In this document: piece by piece, positions 24,376-32,004 of the stretch
How positions within the stretch are numbered: position 1 is the first letter of the stretch
How the letters are laid out: every line of letters starts with the position of its first letter
Assembly: GCF_004000905.1 (NCBI RefSeq)
Contig: NZ_BIMD01000049.1
Location: 1-37,466 of the forward strand
Length of the DNA: 37,466 nt
Direction: 5' to 3'
Source: Paenibacillus humicus NBRC 102415
Lineage (GTDB): Bacteria; Bacillota; Bacilli; Paenibacillales; Paenibacillaceae
Program-made: the position numbers and the translations under genes
Notes under the pieces: model-generated
Told to the model about the DNA's origin: nothing
Seen by the model: only the letters and a program-made list of their open reading frames with translations
The model's database searches: none

Positions 24376-26094
24376 TTATTTCGCCAGGCTGCCGCCCTTC
24401 TTGCGATATTCCAATATCCCCTCCGCGGCCCGGTAAGCGAGCGCCCCGACCGTGCCGGTCGGATTGTAGCCCGAGTTCATCGGGAACGAGCTTGCGCCCA
24501 CGACGAACAGATTGTCGACATCCCAGCTTTGGGAGTAGCTGTTCACCGCCGAGGTTTCCGGGGAATCGCCCATCACGACGCCGCCCGTATTATGCGTGGA
24601 CTGGTAGGTCACGATGTCGTACGGCCCCAGCTCCTTGAGCTGGTCGACATGGCTGGCGCCCATCTCCTTGACGATCTCGGCCGATTTGTTGGCCAGGAAC
24701 ACCGCCAGCTCGCGGTCCTGCTCCTCGAAGTCGAACGTGATGCGCACGAGCGGGTCGCCGAACGTGTCCTTGTAGGTCGGATCGAGATCGAGGAAGTGAT
24801 GGCGGAACGGCATCGACGACCCTTGGCCTCCGACAGACAGCACCCGGTTCGCGTATTTCAAGGAATTCTTCTTGAATTCGGCACCCCATGCCGGCATTCC
24901 CGAAGGAACCGGGTTGTTCAGGATCGGGCGCTGGCCGGTCTGGCCGATGCTGATGGAGCCGCCATGGATGAACTTCAGGTCGCTGTGGTCGAAGTTGTCC
25001 CCGTTGTAGTTGTCGAGATTGACGCCGAGAGCGCCTGCCCCCGCGAAGTTGTTGAATTCCTCGTTCTCGAAAAATCCCGCCGCATTGCCCTTGATGACCT
25101 GATAGGCATAGTTGCGGCCGATGACGCCCTTGCCGGTGGCGGAATCGTACGGCTTGCCGATGCCGGACATCAGCATCAGACGCACATTGTTGAACACATA
25201 GCTCGTGACGACGACGATGTCCGCCGGCTGCTCGATCTCCTCGCCGGTCGTGACGTCCGTATAGAGCACTCCTGTCGCCTTGCCCCCGGTATGTAGGATT
25301 CGGCGGACGTTGGAATGGGTCCGGATTTCGAATTTCCCCGTCTTTTTGGCGACCGGAATGACGGTCACGACAGGATCCGCCTTGGCTCCGTACTCGCAGC
25401 CGAACCGCTCGCAATACCCGCAGTACTGGCAAGCCGCGCGCGACACTCCGTCCGGATTCGTATAGTTTTCCGACAGATTGGCGGAAGGCTGCATATAGGG
25501 ATTCAGGTTCAGCTTTTTGGCCGCTTCGATGAATTTCTGCATGGCGGGAGTCTTCTTCATCGGTGGCGTCGGATAAGGATTCGACCGCTTGCCTCCAAGC
25601 GGATTCTCCTCGCCGGACAGCCCGATCAGCTTCTCGAACTTGTCGTAGTAAGGCTCCAGTTCGTCGTACGTGATGCCCCAATCCTGCAGCGTCATGCCGT
25701 CCGGAATTTTCGCCTTGCCGTAGCGCTCGATCGTCTTCGTCCGGATCTGGAAGTCATAGGGCAGAAAGCGGAACGTCTGTCCGTTCCAGTGCACGCCGGA
25801 GCCGCCCAGCCCGTCCCCGAGCAGGAACGAGCCGTACTGCCGCATCGGCAGCGCCCTTACCTGCTCCTTGCTGCGGAAGGTGATCGTTTCCTTGGACAGA
25901 TCCTGCATCAAATCGTACCGCACGCCGTAGCGAAGCTCGTCATGCACCATGAAGTAGTCTTCGGTTTTGCGCTCTCTTCCGCGCTCCAGCCCGACGACGC
26001 CCAGACCCTGCTTGGTCAGCTCGGAGGCGATGATGCCGCCTGCCCAGCCGACTCCGACGATGACGACATCGGTTTTCGGTAATTTCCTTGCCAT
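24376..26094 (-). CDS. GMC-family FAD dehydrogenase (gluconate 2-dehydrogenase large-subunit type)
   Basis: A 572-residue flavoprotein of the GMC oxidoreductase family. The FAD-binding GVGWAGG lies at 14-20. The C-terminal catalytic segment has STHNTGG with the expected His, then a second block ending NPTGTVGALAYRAAEGI. Cys222, Cys225, Cys228 and Cys233 (CQYCGYCERFGC) sit where FAD-dependent sugar dehydrogenases of this family have a cysteine cluster that binds an Fe-S centre; a cluster here is inferred. It would oxidise a sugar, sugar acid or polyol and pass electrons to a quinone or cytochrome. No signal peptide is present; it is probably exported with the Tat-signal subunit encoded 18 bp upstream. 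AAGGAG precedes the ATG. Confidence 0.9.
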   Translation of the reverse strand: MARKLPKTDVVIVGVGWAGGIIASELTKQGLGVVGLERGRERKTEDYFMVHDELRYGVRYDLMQDLSKETITFRSKEQVRALPMRQYGSFLLGDGLGGSGVHWNGQTFRFLPYDFQIRTKTIERYGKAKIPDGMTLQDWGITYDELEPYYDKFEKLIGLSGEENPLGGKRSNPYPTPPMKKTPAMQKFIEAAKKLNLNPYMQPSANLSENYTNPDGVSRAACQYCGYCERFGCEYGAKADPVVTVIPVAKKTGKFEIRTHSNVRRILHTGGKATGVLYTDVTTGEEIEQPADIVVVTSYVFNNVRLMLMSGIGKPYDSATGKGVIGRNYAYQVIKGNAAGFFENEEFNNFAGAGALGVNLDNYNGDNFDHSDLKFIHGGSISIGQTGQRPILNNPVPSGMPAWGAEFKKNSLKYANRVLSVGGQGSSMPFRHHFLDLDPTYKDTFGDPLVRITFDFEEQDRELAVFLANKSAEIVKEMGASHVDQLKELGPYDIVTYQSTHNTGGVVMGDSPETSAVNSYSQSWDVDNLFVVGASSFPMNSGYNPTGTVGALAYRAAEGILEYRKKGGSLAK

Positions 26095-26112
26095 ACTGAC
26101 AGCTCCTTCCGG

Positions 26113-26898
26113 CTAATGGGTCGCCATATGCTCCTGCAGGCTTTGCGGAGCGATCTTCGTGAAATCCTTCTCGATGATGCTGGTGTAGCTCATCTGGTTG
26201 CCCGGGTAGTTCCTCATCTTCCAGCCGGCCATGTCGGCGTTGCCGCCGTACAGCGGATCGCTGTAGGCGCCCTCGATCGTGTTCGCGCGCAGCATATTGA
26301 AGAAGCCGCTGGCCGAGATCGTGGTCAGCTTCACCTCGTCGGCCTGGAACGCGGCCAGCACCTCGTCCTGCTGCGCAGGATCGAGCGAGGCGAAGCCCTT
26401 CTGGTATTTCGTCTGGCTGTAATTGTCCATCTCCTGCAGCCCGATGAGATACATGTCCCGCCGGAACAGCCTGCCCTGGTAGCCCTGGACCTTTTCGCCC
26501 GCATAGAATGGCGGGGACATGTAGTCGCGGGAGTTGAAGCCGTAATCCCCTGCGAGCTGGTGATCGATGAAGAAGGCGGAGCCCAGCGAAGCGGCCCCGG
26601 GCCCATGGTCGTCCTCGGGATAGATCCGCTCCATGGCGGCTTGCACGATCGCGAACTGGGACTGGGTGAAGAACATGAGCGCGCGGTTGAAGTTGCCGGG
26701 AACCTTGGCGGCGGTCCCTTCCCCTTCCTTGCCCGTGTTCGCCTCTGCCTTCGGCTTGCGGTTAATGAGGGCGCCTACGGCTCCCCCGACGACAAGTCCT
26801 CCAAGCGCATACCCGGAACGAATGAGAAACCGCCTTCTTGACGGCTCCTGTACGGGATCCTTCCGGTCCGCGCCGGAGCCTTGCTGGTCTGTGTCCAT
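26113..26898 (-). CDS. Tat-exported gluconate 2-dehydrogenase subunit 3 family protein
   Basis: A 261-residue small subunit. The N-terminus carries a twin-arginine signal (SRRRFLIRSG, 20-29) followed by a hydrophobic Gly/Ala/Val stretch, so the protein is exported folded. The body matches the gluconate 2-dehydrogenase subunit 3 family, whose members assemble with a GMC flavoprotein and pull it through the Tat pore. GGGAGGAA precedes the ATG. It heads a two-gene operon with the flavoprotein. A tatC-tatA pair and a cytochrome c gene lie just downstream, which fits a dedicated export and electron-transfer module (inference). Confidence 0.9.
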   Translation of the reverse strand: MDTDQQGSGADRKDPVQEPSRRRFLIRSGYALGGLVVGGAVGALINRKPKAEANTGKEGEGTAAKVPGNFNRALMFFTQSQFAIVQAAMERIYPEDDHGPGAASLGSAFFIDHQLAGDYGFNSRDYMSPPFYAGEKVQGYQGRLFRRDMYLIGLQEMDNYSQTKYQKGFASLDPAQQDEVLAAFQADEVKLTTISASGFFNMLRANTIEGAYSDPLYGGNADMAGWKMRNYPGNQMSYTSIIEKDFTKIAPQSLQEHMATH

Positions 26899-27028
26899 GC
26901 GGATAGATTCCTCCCTGATTGCAAGATGGTAATGCCCGTATTATTTTCCAAGAAGAAAGCATTATACATTTGGATTCGAAAGGATAACCTATGTGCGCTT
27001 GTCAATATGCGGATGGAGGTTGCACCTG

Positions 27029-28063
27029 ATGAAAAAAGCGATACGGTTTGCGGCCGCCGGCGTGCTCGTCGGCAGCATGGCGGCGCTTGGCGCATGCGCG
27101 GGCCCGGCCAAAGAAAATGGGAATCAGATGCATGGAGCCGGTCATTCGGCCGTGCGGGGTTTGGAGAGAGCGGGCAAGGATACGGTTAGAGGAGTCGAGA
27201 TCGCAGGCCGCGACGCGGCCCATTCGGCCCGCAGCGGCACGCGCGCGCTGGAGCGCACGGGAGAGCGGATAACCGGCTACGGCATGGGCGCAGACGGCCA
27301 CCATCCATATGGAGCTTCCGGGTACGGAATGGCGGACGGCACGACGGAAATTCCAAGCATCGACCGGAACAAAAAAACGACGACTTACGAGCATGCCGGA
27401 ACGACGCATGGACTCGGCACGTCGACCTACAGCCTCATCGGCAGCTCCGGCCTGCACAGCGGCGGCTTCTCGTCGCATCTGCAGTCTCGCCTCAAGGCCG
27501 ACGGCATCGAAGGCGTGAAGGTATTCGTGTTCGACGACCACGTCATTCTCGCTTCCTCGAAGCGCGGCATGACGTCCGCAAGCTACGATCCGATGCAGAG
27601 GAAGCTGCTGAGCGGAACGGCAGGCTTCAGCGGCCACGGAGCCGAGAACACGAAGTCCGAGGGCACTTACGGCGCCAAAAGCGTCGATTCCAGCAGCCTG
27701 GAGCAGGCCAAGGCCAAGCTCAAGGAATACCTCGGCGACCAAGTCGACGTGGACAGCATAGAAAGCTCCCAGGCGATCGAGCTGATCGACAAGCTCCGCA
27801 GCCTGCTCGACCAGAACGGCGTTGCGGGAGGCACTGCGGGAGACACTGCGGGAGGTGCCGCGGGAGACACGGCTGGAGGTGCCGCGGGAGACGCTGCGGC
27901 AGGAACGGGAGAAGGCGCAGCCGGGGAAACGGCGCAGCCGGCTCCCGAAGGAACGCCGGCAAGCGACAAGGCCGGCTCCGGCGCTGTTTCCAACAAGGAT
28001 GCGGCCAAGGCCGGCGACCTGCTCGCCGAGCTGCTGAAGATGGTCGGACAGCAGCAGCGCTGA
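27029..28063 (+). CDS. Lipoprotein with Gly/Ala repeats (possibly YhcN/YlaJ-related)
   Basis: A 344-residue predicted lipoprotein with lipobox Cys23 (LGAC). A charged helical part (about 30-75) and a Gly/Tyr/His-rich part follow. A small domain (about 140-200) contains VKVFVFDDHVILASS, which loosely resembles YhcN/YlaJ sporulation lipoproteins. The stretch from about 268 to 300 is built from five- to ten-residue units of GGTAGDTAGGAAGD type. The C-terminal helix is NKDAAKAGDLLAELLKMVGQQQ. GGAGGT precedes the ATG by eight bases. It is a single gene ended by a terminator. The function is unknown, and the family suggestion is weak. Confidence 0.75.
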   Translation: MKKAIRFAAAGVLVGSMAALGACAGPAKENGNQMHGAGHSAVRGLERAGKDTVRGVEIAGRDAAHSARSGTRALERTGERITGYGMGADGHHPYGASGYGMADGTTEIPSIDRNKKTTTYEHAGTTHGLGTSTYSLIGSSGLHSGGFSSHLQSRLKADGIEGVKVFVFDDHVILASSKRGMTSASYDPMQRKLLSGTAGFSGHGAENTKSEGTYGAKSVDSSSLEQAKAKLKEYLGDQVDVDSIESSQAIELIDKLRSLLDQNGVAGGTAGDTAGGAAGDTAGGAAGDAAAGTGEGAAGETAQPAPEGTPASDKAGSGAVSNKDAAKAGDLLAELLKMVGQQQR

Positions 28064-28089
28064 TCGGCATTGCTGCTCATGCAAAAAAA

Positions 28090-28126
28090 GAAAGGCAGCC
28101 GGGACCTTCGTCCGAGGCTGCCTTTC
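28090..28126. terminator. Bidirectional terminator between convergent lipoprotein and MerR genes
   Basis: GAAAGGCAGCC and GGCTGCCTTTC form a perfect stem around a loop with further GGAC/GTCC pairing. An A-run precedes it and a U-rich tract follows. Confidence 0.85.
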
Positions 28127-28128
28127 CT

Positions 28129-28887
28129 TTATTCCATTTCATTCCCTCCGGCTTCCGCTTCCCCGGCTCGATCCGCATACACAGCCATCGCGTTGCGCAT
28201 GAAGACAGCCAGACCGTCGCCGAACTTGTCGATGTTGGCTGTGAACCGCGCATCGTCGACGTACATCCGGCCGAGTCCCCGGAGCATCTCTGGCGTGTAC
28301 GAGCCGAACGTCTGCAGCATGCGGCACCACTCCCCGATCGCCTCCTGCGCCGGGGCCGAATCAGGCTGCAGATGCCGAACATCCGCCAGCCGGCGATAAA
28401 CGCCGTTGAAGGCTTCCAGGTCCTGCCCGGTCATGCCCTTCGCTGCCGCCTCCGCCTCGTCCACCTTCCGGTCTCCCCAGCGCTCGCGCGCTTCCTTCTC
28501 GTAGGAATTGGACGAAAAATCGAATCCTTCAAACCTTTCCTTGCCGCTCATCTTCATCTCTCCTTCGGCATGCCGCAGCGTCTTGTCGACGGTGCGGATC
28601 ATGGCATCGAGCCTCCTCCGCTTCTCCAGCAGCATATCCCGGTGCAGCCGCAGCGCTTCGGCTTCCGAGAAGCCCGGATCCTGGAGGATGGACTTGATCT
28701 GCTTCAAAGGGAATCCGAGCTCGCGAAAAAACAGGATCTGCTGGAGCATGGCGAGATCGCGGTCGGAATACAGACGGTAGCCGGACTCCGTCGCCTCCTC
28801 CGGATGAAGCAGGCCGATCTCGTCGTAATGATGCAGCGTGCGCACGCTGATGCCGGCCAGCTCCGCCGCTTCCTTCACCTTGAGCAT
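28129..28887 (-). CDS. MerR-family activator with TipAS-like ligand domain
   Basis: A 252-residue regulator. The N-terminal MerR winged helix (1-70) includes LKVKEAAELAGISVRTLHHYDEIGLL. A dimerisation helix follows (about 75-110), then a TipAS-type antibiotic-recognition domain (about 115-245). Relatives such as Mta and TipAL activate drug exporters or their own genes. The gene lies behind a promoter (28912-28942) with a 19-bp spacer and a perfect dyad, the arrangement that MerR proteins remodel, so it is very likely autoregulated. ATG at 28887 follows AAGGGAGAG. The target other than itself is unknown; the divergent PCYCGC gene is a candidate. Confidence 0.92.
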   Translation of the reverse strand: MLKVKEAAELAGISVRTLHHYDEIGLLHPEEATESGYRLYSDRDLAMLQQILFFRELGFPLKQIKSILQDPGFSEAEALRLHRDMLLEKRRRLDAMIRTVDKTLRHAEGEMKMSGKERFEGFDFSSNSYEKEARERWGDRKVDEAEAAAKGMTGQDLEAFNGVYRRLADVRHLQPDSAPAQEAIGEWCRMLQTFGSYTPEMLRGLGRMYVDDARFTANIDKFGDGLAVFMRNAMAVYADRAGEAEAGGNEME

Positions 28888-28911
28888 GTTCGCGTCTCTC
28901 CCTTCTGCCTC

Positions 28912-28942
28912 AGGATAAGGCCTCACGCTGCGTGAGAGTCAA
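28912..28942 (-). promoter_or_regulatory. MerR-type promoter with operator dyad in a 19-bp spacer
   Basis: On the minus strand TTGACT (28937-28942) and TATCCT (28912-28917) are separated by 19 bases, two more than optimal. The spacer contains the perfect dyad CTCACGC-A-GCGTGAG (28922-28936). This is the classic layout of MerR-controlled promoters and matches the Mta/TipA site style. It reads into the MerR-family gene itself. Confidence 0.85.
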
Positions 28943-29088
28943 CAGCATCTTCCTATGTTATAGTAAGAAAAAGAATACGCGGGGACAAGCCAGCCCGCTT
29001 GGCGCCAGACGTTCGGACAAGCCGTTCCGGGCTGGCGTCGGCAGAGCCGCAGGCTCGCCTTTAAGAGTTCCCGGAAAGGCTGTGCGAC

Positions 29089-29598
29089 ATGATGATGGCG
29101 TTAGGCGGAAGGATTCGAAGAATCACGCTGCTCGGCTCCCTGTCCCTGCTGCTGCTGACCGCTGCTTGCGGCAGCGGAGAAGCGGACAAGGCCGCGCAAT
29201 CCGGCGGAGAAGGCCATGCCGGGCATGGGGACGGCGAAGTCCACACGGTCAGCGGCGATCTGCAGGAGACGACCGCATCGGCAGAGACGATGCCGAAGTT
29301 CCTGGACGGACAGCCGGAGCAGGTGCGGCTCGTCTATCAGGCTGCCGGCCAGGCGACCGAGCTGCTGTCGGGCATGCCGTGTTATTGCGGCTGCATGGAA
29401 AGCTCCGCCGGACATAAGAGCAACATGAACTGCTTCGTCCATGAGGTCAAGGAGGACGGCTCCGTCGTCTGGGACGACCACGGCACCCGCTGCGGCGTCT
29501 GCCTGCAGATCGCGGCCCAGTCCATCGGCATGCTTGCCGAAGGCAAGACTCCCGAACAGATCCGCGAGTCTATCGAAGCGCAGTACAAGGCTTCCTGA
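29089..29598 (+). CDS. PCYCGC-motif lipoprotein
   Basis: A 169-residue predicted lipoprotein with lipobox Cys27 (LTAAC). A His/Gly-rich linker (HAGHGDGEVH, 43-52) could bind metal. The conserved domain holds PCYCGC (97-102), NMNCF with Cys115, and TRCGVC with Cys135 and Cys138, the pattern of the Firmicute PCYCGC-motif family. The cysteine arrangement suggests metal or thiol chemistry outside the membrane, but the biochemical role is unknown. GGAAAGG lies ten bases before the first of three consecutive ATG codons. It is divergent from the MerR gene and followed by a terminator. Confidence 0.88.
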   Translation: MMMALGGRIRRITLLGSLSLLLLTAACGSGEADKAAQSGGEGHAGHGDGEVHTVSGDLQETTASAETMPKFLDGQPEQVRLVYQAAGQATELLSGMPCYCGCMESSAGHKSNMNCFVHEVKEDGSVVWDDHGTRCGVCLQIAAQSIGMLAEGKTPEQIRESIEAQYKAS

Positions 29599-29637
29599 GC
29601 CAGGCTGCCGGATTCATGGCACGATCCGCAAACCAAA

Positions 29638-29669
29638 AGAGGCTGTCCGGACATTCCCGGGCAGCCTCT
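29638..29669. terminator. Terminator between the PCYCGC and DUF4309 genes
   Basis: AGAGGCTG and CAGCCTCT pair, extended by TCCGG/CCGGG-type pairing in the loop. A-rich sequence on the left and TCTTCTCC on the right allow weak function in both directions between the convergent genes. Confidence 0.7.
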
Positions 29670-29737
29670 TCTCCATTCGCGCGGCATGAACATGGCCTGT
29701 CTTGAACCTTTCCGCCCATGAAAATGGATGCCGGGCC

Positions 29738-30325
29738 TTATTTCAACGTTTTGGCCTTCAGGTTGATATGCGCGCAGTCGGTTCCGTTGATGTTGTTGAA
29801 GATGAAGTCGAGCTGGTAATCCCCGCGCACGTAGCTGATCTTCTTCTGCTGCGTCTTGCCCGTCTTGAAAATGACGGATGCGTCCGGCGCTCCCCACTGC
29901 TGCACGAGCAGCTTGACCGTTATGCTCCCGATATTCGTCTGGCGCTCCACGTTCGTGCCGAAGTAGCGCATCTCGCGGATTTTGCCCAGCTTGTAGTTGA
30001 AGGCGTAGCCGGGATGTCCCATGTCCGCCGTATACACGTCGAACCCGTCCGAGTCCTTCATCGGCACCATTGGCGCTCCGATCGTCTTGACGACGGTCTG
30101 GCGGGTGGTCTTTCCGACCGTGAAGGAATTGAAATCAGGGAACTGGCCCTTGAGAGCCGGTTTATAAAAGCTGTTCAGCTTGGCAGCGGCCTGGTCATGC
30201 GCCGATACGGCAGCGGTGGAAGCAGCCGCATGGGCGGATGAGAAGGGCAGAGCGGATCCGGCGCTGGCCAGAACCCCGGCGGCGAGAACGGCGAAGGCGG
30301 TTTTTTTCGTCCATTGCATGTTCAT
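29738..30325 (-). CDS. Secreted DUF4309 (YjgB-like) protein
   Basis: A 195-residue protein with a signal peptide (1-33, ending SSAHA-AA) and a DUF4309 domain (about 45-190). Recognisable segments are NSFYKPALKGQFP, VGKTTRQTVVKTIGAP, GKIREMRYFGT and VKLLVQQWGAPD. The family includes B. subtilis YjgB, whose function is not known; the repeated GxP-type half-motifs resemble SmpA/OmlA-like folds. CAGGAGGT precedes the ATG by nine bases. It is a single gene. Confidence 0.85.
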   Translation of the reverse strand: MNMQWTKKTAFAVLAAGVLASAGSALPFSSAHAAASTAAVSAHDQAAAKLNSFYKPALKGQFPDFNSFTVGKTTRQTVVKTIGAPMVPMKDSDGFDVYTADMGHPGYAFNYKLGKIREMRYFGTNVERQTNIGSITVKLLVQQWGAPDASVIFKTGKTQQKKISYVRGDYQLDFIFNNINGTDCAHINLKAKTLK

Positions 30326-30514
30326 GATGAAGACCTCCTGTAGATTGGGGTATGGATACCCTTACCCATTTTAGAGATAAACTATTTACCTCGTAATGGA
30401 TTCATATGTACCCGACGTCCTCGCCCGCCGATATGTTGCGCGGAATCTCACGTTAGGCGGACAGGCAATTTATCCCTCGAATCCTGAATAATCGGCTTGC
30501 CCGACAAAAAAAGC

Positions 30515-30541
30515 CCGGCAGGCTGCCGAGCAGCCTGCCGG
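30515..30541 (-). terminator. Terminator of the GH8 / sugar-utilisation transcript
   Basis: CCGGCAGGCTG and CAGCCTGCCGG form a perfect 11-bp stem with a CCGAG loop. On the minus strand it is followed by GCTTTTTTTG. It lies 40 bp after the GH8 stop. Confidence 0.92.
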
Positions 30542-30581
30542 ACTCTATCCATTCCTTTTCTTCCCGCTCATGAAGCCTCGC

Positions 30582-31826
30582 TCAGTACGTCCACCAGTTG
30601 CCCGACATGACGATCATGGAGAACAGCTTGATGCTGTCTTCATAGTAGCCTTCGGCCGAGCTGCCCGCCGTCTTGGTCCAGACCGAGTTCAGCCAGGCCT
30701 GATTGGAGGAGTCGGTCATGGCGCTCACGCCGAACGGGGCGTAGAACGCGCCGCTGTTGTAGCTTCCGGCAACTCCGCCCGTCAGCGTGTATCCATCCTT
30801 GATGGAGGATGGATTGCTCGACGTCTTCGACTTGATCCAGCTGTTCATTTTCTTGAGCTGGCTCAGCGCCCGGCTGTCGCCGCTCAGAAGATAGTCGGTC
30901 GCGATCCGCCATGGCGTCCGGCAGGAGTTGTAGTTGTAATTGCCGTCCTGGTCGCTCTCCAGGAAGTTCGCCGGAGCCGGCTTGTAGGTGCCGCCGGAGT
31001 AGACGACAAAGTCGGGCAGCAAGCCCGTCGTGGAGCTGTTGTTCGCGAAAATCGCATTGATGATGGAATAAGTCTGGTCCGCCACCTGATCCCAGCGGGT
31101 ATCGCCCGTCGCGGCCTTGAACGCCTTGAGATGGTTCAGCATGAAGTCGGAAGGGCGCGTCGCCGTCGCCTCCGTGCCGCTCGTCGCCCAGTCGCCGAGG
31201 CGCAGCGTCCAGCGGGACTGGTTCACGTCGCTCTGCATGATCGCATTGATGACCGACTTGGCCGCGGAGAGATAGTTGATCGTGCCCGAGCTGCCCCACT
31301 GGCGGTCGGCCAGCAGCAGCGAGTAGGCGATGTCCATGTCTCCGTCCGTGGCGGAATCCGGGCCTTCGACGTTCTGGAAGCTGCTGTTCTGCTTCCATGC
31401 CATGAGCGCGGAATTGTTGACGCTCGGATGGGCTTTGTAATAGGCGTACAGGCCGTCAAAATACGTTTTGGCGCCGCTGTCCGCTCCCGCCATGAGCACC
31501 GTCAGGAGCATGCCGTAGCCATGGGCCTCGGATACCGTTTCCCCGGCATCGTTGTATTTCACGTAATACTTGCCGCTGCCCGCCGTCTTCAGGTAATTGC
31601 TCTTCCAGGCGCTCCACTTGCTCTGGACGGAGCTGTCCATGGCGCTCTGCGTGACGTTGCTCGGCTTGATGGTGCCCGCCGTATAGGCGGCATGCTGCGG
31701 GAACGGCCGGCTTTCCCCGGCGCCGAAGGCGATTCCTGCCGGCAGCATGACGACGCACAGCCCCATGGAGATAAGCGCTTTCATTTTCGGTTGGAACTTT
31801 CCTTTTGCCATCCCTTTGATTCCCAT
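30582..31826 (-). CDS. Secreted glycoside hydrolase family 8 (chitosanase / beta-glucanase type)
   Basis: A 414-residue secreted enzyme with a signal peptide (1-36) and a GH8 catalytic domain to the C-terminus, with no carbohydrate-binding module. The general acid is Glu100 in SEAHGYGM; SATDGDMDIAYSLL (158-171) is the family signature. In cellulase-type GH8 the base is an Asp at the position that here is Asn300 (NYNYNSCRTPWRI). That Asn is typical of the chitosanase/licheninase subgroup, where a Glu in the preceding loop acts instead; Glu290 is the candidate. The sequence resembles Bacillus K17 chitosanase as far as I recall. It probably depolymerises chitosan or mixed-linkage glucan for the importer encoded upstream. 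GGAGG lies nine bases before the ATG at 31826. Confidence 0.9.
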   Translation of the reverse strand: MGIKGMAKGKFQPKMKALISMGLCVVMLPAGIAFGAGESRPFPQHAAYTAGTIKPSNVTQSAMDSSVQSKWSAWKSNYLKTAGSGKYYVKYNDAGETVSEAHGYGMLLTVLMAGADSGAKTYFDGLYAYYKAHPSVNNSALMAWKQNSSFQNVEGPDSATDGDMDIAYSLLLADRQWGSSGTINYLSAAKSVINAIMQSDVNQSRWTLRLGDWATSGTEATATRPSDFMLNHLKAFKAATGDTRWDQVADQTYSIINAIFANNSSTTGLLPDFVVYSGGTYKPAPANFLESDQDGNYNYNSCRTPWRIATDYLLSGDSRALSQLKKMNSWIKSKTSSNPSSIKDGYTLTGGVAGSYNSGAFYAPFGVSAMTDSSNQAWLNSVWTKTAGSSAEGYYEDSIKLFSMIVMSGNWWTY

Positions 31827-32004
31827 TACATGATTCCTCCTCATTCATTTTGTCTTGTCAGCGGTCGACCTCGGTTCCGTGGCGAACTGCCTCTGCGATG
31901 CCCGTTAGCCTGCCTCACCTCCTTCAAAAGGGTCCGGCATGGACAGCCCCGGCGCCTGCATGGAAAATGCAGGATCGCCGGAATGCCTCCAGGCCCAATC
32001 ATGT

